DNA of 8,872 nt from Clostridiales bacterium. Lineage in GTDB: Bacteria; Bacillota_A; Clostridia; Oscillospirales; Oscillospiraceae. The stretch is taken from NCBI GenBank assembly GCA_019410105.1, contig DXTB01000040.1:1-8872 (forward strand), in the 5' to 3' direction. The notes beneath the pieces are model-generated. The model did not search any database. It worked only from the letters and a program-made list of their open reading frames with translations, and was not told the origin of the DNA. Shown here piece by piece: positions 1 to 4,958 of this stretch; within the stretch, counting starts at the first letter, position 1; each line of letters starts with the position of its first letter. The translations under genes and the position numbers were made by a program.

Positions 1-240
1 CAGCTTTCCCCCATCTCTCTCCCCGCCTGCTCCCGGCTTTCGCCACCTGCGGGGCTGCGCCGGGCTTCGGGATTTCCCGTGGGGAGAAAATCTCTCACCG
101 AGGGGGCCGTGCGGTCTTGCATCAATTTCCCTAAACTTTTCCAGGCCGGGGGTAGGGTCTGGCAAGCCTCCGGCTTGCCGTGCGCGGGCAGGTCCGTTGC
201 GCACGCCCAAGCATCCCGCCGGTCTCGCCGATTCCAAGCA
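1..240. other. Non-coding left end with two inverted repeats; candidate cos/packaging region
   Basis: I see no convincing gene between the HNH stop and the left edge. Two adjacent inverted repeats are visible. One has perfect 8-bp arms GGCAAGCC/GGCTTGCC at 161-168 and 172-179; the other has 7-bp arms CGTGCGC/GCGCACG at 179-185 and 199-205. Neither is followed by a T-run. A minus-strand frame is open from an ATG at 122 to the edge, and a nearer ATG at 14 follows a purine-rich stretch. Either could begin the next gene, but the coding signal is weak. In many Firmicutes cos phages a HNH gene is followed by a short GC-rich gap holding cos and then by the small terminase subunit. The layout fits that pattern, but cos cannot be proven from sequence alone. 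Confidence 0.35.
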
Positions 241-615
241 CTAAAAATGCCCCCGGTTTTGCCGTTTTTCCGCCGCCATTTCTAGGGCAGTCTTGCGATC
301 GTGGCAGGACTTACACAGGCTCTGCAAATTGTCCCGGTCGATAAAGCGGGTCCAGTTGCCCCGGTGGGGCTGGATGTGGTCCACCACCGTGGCCCTGGTG
401 TGTATGCCCCGTCGGGCGCACTCCCGGCACCACGGCTCCCGCAGGAGCTGATTGGGCCGCAGGTCGTCCGTCCAGACGGGCAGACTGTACCAGCCGTGCC
501 ACTGGGCGGACACCCGGCGCCCCGCCCGCTTGGGCTTATGCTTGGGGCAGTATCCCTCTCGGGTGAGCTCCGGGCATCCTGGGTGCCGGCATGGTCGGAG
601 CGGCTTCATGGCCAC
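241..615 (-). CDS. Phage HNH endonuclease
   Basis: A 124-aa HNH-fold nuclease. A short N-terminal cysteine cluster (C9, C14, C23, H26) is followed by the beta-beta-alpha-metal core: structural cysteine pairs CREC (63-66) and CKSC (101-104), the catalytic segment VVDHIQPH (77-84), then the DNLQSLC asparagine motif (95-101) and H105. Size and motif order match the HNH proteins next to phage terminases, which stimulate cos cleavage during packaging; that role is family knowledge. The start is read as GTG at 615, because the GGAGGTGAT ribosome site lies about 9 nt upstream of it and about 15 nt from the in-frame ATG at 609. It is the last gene before a 240-nt non-coding gap, the position expected just before terminase. 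A terminator-like hairpin separates it from the gene upstream, so its expression may need readthrough. Confidence 0.93.
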   Translation of the reverse strand: MAMKPLRPCRHPGCPELTREGYCPKHKPKRAGRRVSAQWHGWYSLPVWTDDLRPNQLLREPWCRECARRGIHTRATVVDHIQPHRGNWTRFIDRDNLQSLCKSCHDRKTALEMAAEKRQNRGHF

Positions 616-633
616 GGGCTATCACCTCCGGGC

Positions 634-691
634 AAAACAAAAAGCCAGAGCCCGACCACATCCCACGCTGGGATCATGTCGGGCTCTGGCT
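634..691 (-). terminator. Long intrinsic terminator overlapping the end of the zinc-ribbon gene
   Basis: Perfect 14-bp arms AGCCAGAGCCCGAC (643-656) and GTCGGGCTCTGGCT (678-691) enclose a second nested stem ATCCCA-CGC-TGGGAT (660-674), separated from the outer stem by a 3x3 internal loop. On the minus strand the hairpin is followed at once by TTTTTGTTTT, as in a rho-independent terminator. The plus strand has no T-run on its own exit side, so the signal is directional. The right arm encodes the last residues and stop of the zinc-ribbon gene, and the ribosome site of the HNH gene begins only a few bases beyond the T-run. Confidence 0.85.
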
Positions 692-880
692 CTCAAAGCA
701 CTGGCCTCTGTCGATGTCTACCGTTACACTGCGCTTGCAGTTTCGGCAGTAGACAATGAGATTGTGCGCCGCAGTGTCGCGCTCCACTCGGAGCAGCCGC
801 TTGCGGCAGGACGGACATTTCAGCCATCCGTCCTTCACGATTAGTTTACCACACTCGCCTCTGTTTTGCAACTTTTCCAT
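674..880 (-). CDS. Com-like small zinc-ribbon protein
   Basis: A 68-aa protein with two CxxC knuckles, CPSC (22-25) and CRNC (45-48), which should bind one zinc ion, plus outer cysteines C10 and C61. It ends in the short tail CFESQSPT. Layout and size resemble the Com family, named for phage Mu Com, an RNA-binding translational activator that melts a hairpin over the start of mom. Whether this protein binds RNA or DNA is unknown. Start ATG at 880, about 10 nt after GAGGAGGT. A 63-nt gap without a clear promoter separates it from the HUH gene upstream. Oddly, its last codons form one arm of a strong terminator hairpin (643-691), so the protein's end and the RNA structure are coupled. Confidence is high for a zinc ribbon and moderate for Com-like function. 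Confidence 0.78.
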   Translation of the reverse strand: MEKLQNRGECGKLIVKDGWLKCPSCRKRLLRVERDTAAHNLIVYCRNCKRSVTVDIDRGQCFESQSPT

Positions 881-943
881 GCATTTTCTACCTCCTCACG
901 GACTTGTTACCACTGGTTTCCAGACCGAATAAAGACGCGAGGG

Positions 944-1708
944 CTATTTTCTTTTCCGCCTGCGCGGTGGCCTGGTTCCTTTCTTCTCCTCCTTCTTCCT
1001 TATTGGTAAATAGTATTTCAGCACGACAAACTCGCCAAACTCGTTTCGCACGGGTGGCGGTGCGCTGAGGATGACTGCTCCGGGCGGCGCGGCCACCGTC
1101 AGGTTATCCTTGACGATTTCACTCTCCACCTTCGGCTTTTTCAGCCCAAGGGAGGCCGCCCAGTTCCGCGCCCCCACCTCCGGCTTGCCCAGCTCCCTGG
1201 GCTCCTTGGTCAGGTACTTGGCCAGGGCCTCGTAGCCCTGCCATGTGTCCAGGGGCTCCAGCTCCACCTCACCATAAGGCCAAAGGGAGCGGAGCACATC
1301 CAGATCCGCCCCGGTTCCGTTGATTATCAAGTGGTGGTGGAGCCGCCCGCCCTCGGAGCTGAGTTGCTCCGTCACATATATGTACTTGAGTTCCTGCCCT
1401 CTGGACTTCCGCACGGCCCGGAGTTGGGGCAGCATCTTGCGCACCCGCTTCACCGCCGCCTGCCGGTTGGCCGGAAGGTGCTCGTCGTCATAGGTGAGCA
1501 CCACGTGGAGATCTCTCCGCCCGAAGTTGGCGGCCAGCAACAGCTCCAGCCGCTGCCAGGAGCGGTTGGCGTTAATCGTCATCTGGGCTGCGCTGGAGAT
1601 CTCACGCAGTGCTTTTCTTTCCCGCTCTGTGCTGCGGGGTGTTGGGATGGTGTAGCACCCAACGACCACCAGGCGCCCCGCCGTGATGGTCTTGAGCCGC
1701 TTTGCCAT
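944..1708 (-). CDS. HUH endonuclease, rolling-circle Rep-like
   Basis: A 254-aa protein with three motifs in the order and spacing of HUH-superfamily replication endonucleases: motif I DLHVVLTYDD (66-75), motif II GGRLHHHLIING (120-131), which supplies the metal-binding histidines, and motif III ALAKYLTKEP (161-170), a YxxK signature with Y165 as the likely nicking tyrosine. Such enzymes cut one strand at an origin and stay linked through the tyrosine. The central residue of the HUH triad is itself histidine (H124-H125-H126). The C-terminus is very basic (RRKEE-like and PPRRRKRK), suggesting extra DNA contact. Start ATG at 1708, overlapping the upstream stop as TGATG, with GAGGGTGG about 6 nt upstream; a TTG one codon earlier is less likely. 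It could be a phage Rep, a domesticated transposase-like nuclease or a relaxase-like protein; the motifs do not decide which. Confidence 0.75.
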   Translation of the reverse strand: MAKRLKTITAGRLVVVGCYTIPTPRSTERERKALREISSAAQMTINANRSWQRLELLLAANFGRRDLHVVLTYDDEHLPANRQAAVKRVRKMLPQLRAVRKSRGQELKYIYVTEQLSSEGGRLHHHLIINGTGADLDVLRSLWPYGEVELEPLDTWQGYEALAKYLTKEPRELGKPEVGARNWAASLGLKKPKVESEIVKDNLTVAAPPGAVILSAPPPVRNEFGEFVVLKYYLPIRKKEEKKGTRPPRRRKRK

Positions 1709-2070
1709 CAATCCACCCTCTTAGCCCGGGCCACATAGTGGGCCGCCCATGGCCCGACGACAGACTGGCGGAGGGCCAGCATCTTGTCCCGGGTCAACTT
1801 GTCTACCATGCGGCCCACGTCGCCGCACCCGTCCAGATAGGCCAGCCGCTCCAGGTGCCACAAGGTCTGCGCCTTCACCAGACAGCGCAATCTCCGCAGG
1901 TTCTTATTTTTCATGTTGAGTTTCTCCCTTCTTTTTTCCCGGTGGGCTATTCCGCCATCCAGTTCATACTTTCCACCGACCGCCATTCTAAAATTACCAA
2001 GTCCGGAACATAATAGGACATCCTTATCCGGTTCCGGCAGCCTGTCCTTGACGCTAATCCACTCGCTCAT
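1708..2070 (-). CDS. Truncated DUF551-like domain fused in frame to a small unknown protein
   Basis: A 120-aa reading frame from ATG 2070 (AGAGGG upstream), overlapping the 66-aa gene's end by 17 nt. Residues 1-35 (MSEWISVKDRLPEPDK and on) match the N-terminal half of DUF551, a short domain common in phages and of unknown role. The usual C-terminal THWMPLP-type half is missing. Instead the frame turns charged (HREKRREKLN) and runs without a stop into the segment starting MKNKNLRRL at 1914, which has its own strong ribosome site. That second part (68 aa) is helical and basic and I do not recognise it. The simplest reading is two former genes joined by a deletion, with the downstream one still separately translated. 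Its stop overlaps the HUH start as TGATG, so the downstream product is probably made in step with HUH. Confidence 0.6.
   Translation of the reverse strand: MSEWISVKDRLPEPDKDVLLCSGLGNFRMAVGGKYELDGGIAHREKRREKLNMKNKNLRRLRCLVKAQTLWHLERLAYLDGCGDVGRMVDKLTRDKMLALRQSVVGPWAAHYVARAKRVD
1912..1935 (-). promoter_or_regulatory. Internal ribosome site and start for a separate 68-aa protein
   Basis: On the minus strand GAAGGGAG lies about 9 nt before ATG 1914, inside the 1708..2070 frame. This is at least as good a ribosome site as the one at 2070. It supports independent production of a 68-aa basic, helical protein (1708..1914) beginning MKNKNLRRLRC. Confidence 0.55.
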
Positions 2071-2254
2071 GCTGTTCGCCCTCTTTTCTCCCAAAATAAT
2101 ACAGAAACGCATCTTGTATCATTTCGTAGTCGGCCGCCGCCTGTTGATGAGACAGTGTACTATGCCTATCCATAGAGTGGATTTCCCCTTTACAGTGTTC
2201 AACCACGCACTCACCATCGATATTGGCAATGCACCATTTGTTACATTGTCTCAT
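2054..2254 (-). CDS. Small cysteine-rich phage protein, unknown function
   Basis: A 66-aa protein with four cysteines near its N-terminus (C4, C8, C16, C21 within MRQCNKWCIANIDGEC and on), a spacing that could hold one zinc ion or form disulfides. A helical, charged C-terminal half follows. I do not recognise a named family, although small proteins opening with a CxxxC...GxC...C block are frequent in Clostridia prophages. Start ATG at 2254 with GGGAGGGCGG upstream. It overlaps the 27-aa micro-ORF before it and the DUF551-like gene after it, so it belongs to the same transcript. Base composition is clearly lower in GC than the replication genes (about 46% over 2101-2250 by hand count), which suggests separate acquisition. 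Confidence 0.65.
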   Translation of the reverse strand: MRQCNKWCIANIDGECVVEHCKGEIHSMDRHSTLSHQQAAADYEMIQDAFLYYFGRKEGEQHERVD

Positions 2255-2324
2255 GCTGTCCGCCCTCCCCGTCGTGGATGGAGCCGATTATCTCAATCTC
2301 GGCATCGGCACAATCGGTCAGCAT
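2241..2324 (-). CDS. 27-aa micro-ORF coupled to parB
   Basis: Directly after parB the stop and a new start overlap as TGATG. AGGAGGT lies about 9 nt upstream, inside the last codons of parB. The frame runs 27 codons (MLTDCADAEIEIIGSIHD and on) to a TAA at 2241 and overlaps the start of the 66-aa gene. The peptide is strongly acidic. I recognise no family. It may be a real microprotein, or simply a ribosome-relay ORF that keeps translation going into the next gene. The good ribosome site and exact overlap argue that it is at least translated. Confidence 0.5.
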   Translation of the reverse strand: MLTDCADAEIEIIGSIHDGEGGQHETM

Positions 2325-3832
2325 CACTCTTGTACCTCCTGTCTCTCCCAGCTCATACTATCTGGCAACTGGGGGCACTTCATCCAAAGGGTCACGGTTG
2401 GGGACATCCGGAAGGCCATGGCCGGGTGCTCCCACTGCTCCTCCTCGGCGTTCCACCAGTAGAGACTACCACCGTGGGACATAGGGCCCGTGATGCACCA
2501 GTAAAGGCCGCTCTCCTGCGGCTGCTCCGGCCACCAGCGCCAGGGGCCGTCCGCCTCCAGATCTGTAGCCGTGGACAGGGCCGCCGACGTCAAATGATCC
2601 GTGACGCCCAACAGGTAGTCCGTGGAGCACCCCAGCTCCTCGGCAAGCCTGGCAGGGTCGCTGTAGTCTTTGGGGCTCAGAGTGCTGGGATACAGCCTAT
2701 CATCTTCCGCGAACTGGCCCGCGGCCCATTCCCGCAGTTTTCCCGCCGTCATGCTCCGGCCATAGTCTGAGATGTAGATGGGGGAATTATCGTCTAACCC
2801 AGCGGCATCGGCTGCTGCGGCAAGCCTCTTGGCCCGGAGCTGCACATTTTCCCGGATTTTCGCCTGGATCTCCGCCTCGCGCTTGGCCGCTATAGCCTCA
2901 TCCTCTTCTCGTTGTAACTTCCGGGCGGCCTTGGCCTTGGAGCACATGCGCTCACAGGCATAATATGCTGTCTTGGCCTTGGGACACCGGAGGCAGCAGG
3001 TTTCGCCCTTGCACAATTCGCCGCAGAAGCAGTCCAAATCATGCCGTAGGAACGCGTCTCCCCGCTTGCAGGGGCTGCCGTCGGGGCAGGAGAAGGCTGG
3101 CCGCCAGTCTGTACCGGCCTTGGCCAGCTCCAGCAGTTCCTCCGCCCGGCTCCCGGTGGGCAGGTTCGGCAGCATGTTCGCCAGCCGCTCCTGGAGAGCA
3201 GTCTCCATCCGTGCCAGGACGTAGGCCGTCTGCTCCGGGAGCTTGTTCCGGTCGAATACCTCCAGGTACGCGGGTATCAGCCTCTCCCGGATGACCTTGA
3301 GCCGGGCCAGCTTGGGGGCGGACACCTGGCAGGCCGCCGCCACCTGGTCGCGCATTCGGCCGGGAAACTCATAGCCCTGCTCCTTGAGCTGGTAGAGCAG
3401 CAACTCCACCCGCTGGGCCTGTTTGGACACCTCCGCCGGGGAGAGCACCCGGGTGGAGCTGTTGGCCAGGATCAGCCGCAGCTCCCGGAGCTCCTGTGAT
3501 GCCTCGTCCCGCTCCACGATGCAGGGGATGCTGGCCCATCGGTCCCCGCTCCCCTCTGTGCTGCGCAGGAGTTTGAGTGCCGACCATCGCCGGTGACCGG
3601 AGACGATGGCGTACCGCCCGTCCTCCGTCGGCCTTACCCGGATGGGCTGCTGGAGCCCGCAAAGCTCAATGTTGGCCGCCAGGTCCTCCAGGCCGGTCAG
3701 GCTGTAAAAATTGCCCGGGTCAGCCTCCAATTTGTCCAGGCCGATGTACTCGATGGCCTCCCGCGATGTGTCCGAATCGGACACATTCCCCACGGCAGCG
3801 GCAAAGGCCGCCGTGATATCAAACTTTGCCAT
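2324..3832 (-). CDS. parB: ParB-like partition protein with a cysteine knot and DUF551-like tail
   Basis: A 502-aa protein. An N-terminal ParB/Spo0J-type domain (about 28-125) opens with IGLDKLEADPGNF and includes the SGHRRWSAL motif (78-86), the counterpart of the GERRxRA CTP/arginine box. A helix-turn-helix DNA-binding region follows (about 128-215). Then comes an unusual block with ten cysteines (C249 to C297), a charged coiled-coil-like helix (300-345), a second short HTH-like stretch (LAEELGCSTDYLLGVTD, 396-412), and a tryptophan-rich end (431-490) that resembles DUF551 and closes with VTLWMKCPQLP. It should bind a centromere site and load onto DNA with ParA. Start ATG at 3832 shares a base with the parA stop (TAATG), so translation is coupled; an open frame continues upstream but is a shadow of parA. 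It is much longer than typical plasmid ParB (about 300 aa). An alternative is a ParB-domain phage protein with another DNA-binding role. Confidence 0.9.
   Translation of the reverse strand: MAKFDITAAFAAAVGNVSDSDTSREAIEYIGLDKLEADPGNFYSLTGLEDLAANIELCGLQQPIRVRPTEDGRYAIVSGHRRWSALKLLRSTEGSGDRWASIPCIVERDEASQELRELRLILANSSTRVLSPAEVSKQAQRVELLLYQLKEQGYEFPGRMRDQVAAACQVSAPKLARLKVIRERLIPAYLEVFDRNKLPEQTAYVLARMETALQERLANMLPNLPTGSRAEELLELAKAGTDWRPAFSCPDGSPCKRGDAFLRHDLDCFCGELCKGETCCLRCPKAKTAYYACERMCSKAKAARKLQREEDEAIAAKREAEIQAKIRENVQLRAKRLAAAADAAGLDDNSPIYISDYGRSMTAGKLREWAAGQFAEDDRLYPSTLSPKDYSDPARLAEELGCSTDYLLGVTDHLTSAALSTATDLEADGPWRWWPEQPQESGLYWCITGPMSHGGSLYWWNAEEEQWEHPAMAFRMSPTVTLWMKCPQLPDSMSWERQEVQE
3766..3786. 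promoter_or_regulatory. 21-bp palindrome, candidate parS
   Basis: Perfect 10-bp arms ATGTGTCCGA and TCGGACACAT flank a single central A. The site lies within codons 16-23 of parB, close to the parA-parB junction. Partition centromeres are typically palindromes near or inside parAB. A related half-palindrome (GTGTCCGA running into TCGG, without the central base) occurs in parA at 4028-4039. Function is inferred from position and symmetry only. Confidence 0.5.
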
Positions 3833-4602
3833 TACTTTGCCGCCCCCTCTTCCAGGAACTCTGCTACAAAGGCCCGGTAATCCTGGGCCGCCGCAGAGCG
3901 GGGCGACCAGCTCACCACCGGCTCCCCCGTCCAGGTGGACTCGTCCACCTTGGGGCTGCGCCGGATGTGGCTGGCAAAGACATGGACCGGGGCCTGCTCC
4001 TGGAGTAGCCGCTCCCCCTGCTCCACCGTGTCCGATCGGTACCACATGGTGGGAAGGCAGCCCGCCACATGCACGTCCGGGTAGATGCTCCGCAGACGGT
4101 CAATCTGGGCTGTCAGCTCATTCATCCCTCGGACCGAGTAAGCGTCTACCTTGATGGGGATGACCACGTCCGTGGAGGCGGCGATGGCCGCCGCGCAGGC
4201 CGGGGACAGTGCGGGTGGGCAGTCAATCACGATGCAGTCGTATGCGTCATCCTCCGCCACCGCGTCCCGCAGGTCACGGATGGCCCGCAGGTTGGGCCGC
4301 TCCCCCTGGAGCAGATCCACGTCCAGGTTGCGCAGCTCGTCGTCGGCCGGCAGTATGTCCAGGCCCCGGATGCTGCTGTGATACAGCAGGTCGTCGTAGT
4401 AGGCGTCCGGGATGGTCAGCAGCCCGGCCAGGGTGTTATATTCCCCCGGCGGGAGCAGGGACTGGGTGGCGTTGGCCTGGGGGTCTGCGTCAATGAGCAG
4501 CACCCGCTGGCCGTACTCGGTGGCCAGGATGGCGGCCACATTGACGGCGGTGACGGTCTTTCCGACGCCGCCCTTCAGGTTTACAATGGCGATTGTCTTC
4601 AC
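3832..4602 (-). CDS. parA: ParA/Soj-type partition ATPase
   Basis: A 256-aa P-loop ATPase of the MinD/ParA class. It has the deviant Walker A motif KGGVGKT (10-16) with the signature lysine, the Walker A' segment VLLIDADPQAN (about 34-44), and the Walker B-like CIVIDCPP (about 122-129). Length and lack of an N-terminal HTH match type Ib or chromosomal Soj-like ParA rather than P1-type ParA, so autoregulation by ParA itself is less likely. It would form ATP-dependent dimers on nucleoid DNA and be released by ParB to segregate the replicon. Start GTG at 4602, with GGAAGGA upstream and an 18-nt gap after the 61-aa gene. It is coupled to parB by TAATG. Its presence suggests that this element can persist as a low-copy plasmid at some stage. 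Confidence 0.95.
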   Translation of the reverse strand: MKTIAIVNLKGGVGKTVTAVNVAAILATEYGQRVLLIDADPQANATQSLLPPGEYNTLAGLLTIPDAYYDDLLYHSSIRGLDILPADDELRNLDVDLLQGERPNLRAIRDLRDAVAEDDAYDCIVIDCPPALSPACAAAIAASTDVVIPIKVDAYSVRGMNELTAQIDRLRSIYPDVHVAGCLPTMWYRSDTVEQGERLLQEQAPVHVFASHIRRSPKVDESTWTGEPVVSWSPRSAAAQDYRAFVAEFLEEGAAK

Positions 4603-4620
4603 GTTTATCGTCCTTCCAGT

Positions 4621-4806
4621 TTAAAATTTGAAGCTCTCCCGCAGGATTCCCCGCCCGGTGTCCACCCGGACGGTGAAGTAGCGGTGGGCCCGGTTGATGT
4701 ACTCAATATGCCCGGTCACCCGCCGGGGGATGGTTTTTGTGTCCTTGCCCCCAATTTCCGCGCCGAAGGCGGCGGGGACAAAGGTGTAAGCCTCACCGAT
4801 ACGCAT
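4621..4806 (-). CDS. Small conserved-type protein of unknown function (61 aa)
   Basis: A 61-aa beta-rich protein, MRIGEAYTFVPAAFGAE at the start and HRYFTVRVDTGRGILRESFKF-like at the end. Proteins with a VTGxxxYINxAHRYFTV core and an RESFKF end seem familiar to me from mobile elements of gut Firmicutes, but I know of no function. The start at ATG 4806 is chosen because AAGGAGGAG lies just upstream; the frame is open further (to 4842), but that part overlaps the previous ORF and lacks a ribosome site. It sits just before parA with an 18-nt gap and is probably cotranscribed. Confidence 0.72.
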   Translation of the reverse strand: MRIGEAYTFVPAAFGAEIGGKDTKTIPRRVTGHIEYINRAHRYFTVRVDTGRGILRESFKF

Positions 4807-4958
4807 ATGGGCTCCTCCTTCCCGAGACAGCGAAGCGCCCACGCCAGGGCCTCCGCCACCTCCTCATGCTCGGCCCGGCGGGCCGCGTCCGCCCGTGCCA
4901 GGGCGGCATGCCGGCGGCACTCCGCCTCAATCAGCTCCAGCCGCCGTCCGCTTCCCAT
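4716..4958 (-). CDS. Small helical protein overlapping dnaB and the 61-aa gene
   Basis: An 80-aa frame starting at ATG 4958, with GGAGG about 8 nt upstream. It overlaps the end of dnaB by 32 nt. The first 50 residues (ELIEAECRRHAALARADAAR and on to about LRCLGKEEPI) are alanine- and charge-rich, clearly helical and coding-like. The last 30 residues lie out of frame over the 61-aa gene's well-supported start and are low-complexity (SPPPSA). Either the two proteins truly overlap by 91 nt, or this gene once ended near 4806 and lost its stop through a frameshift. No family is recognised. Confidence 0.5.
   Translation of the reverse strand: MGSGRRLELIEAECRRHAALARADAARRAEHEEVAEALAWALRCLGKEEPICVSVRLTPLSPPPSARKLGARTQKPSPGG

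Noticed and set aside
1..122. A minus-strand frame open to the left edge from ATG 122 (or ATG 14), possibly the terminase small subunit
   Set aside because: Only about 40 codons are visible, no terminase motif is seen, and another frame is open too; not enough to call a gene.
301..844. Two overlapping plus-strand frames opposite HNH and the zinc-ribbon gene
   Set aside because: They cross the terminator hairpin and have no recognisable domain.
3833..4045. An N-terminal extension of parB
   Set aside because: It is glycine/proline-rich, overlaps parA out of frame, and the TAATG start at 3832 is far better.
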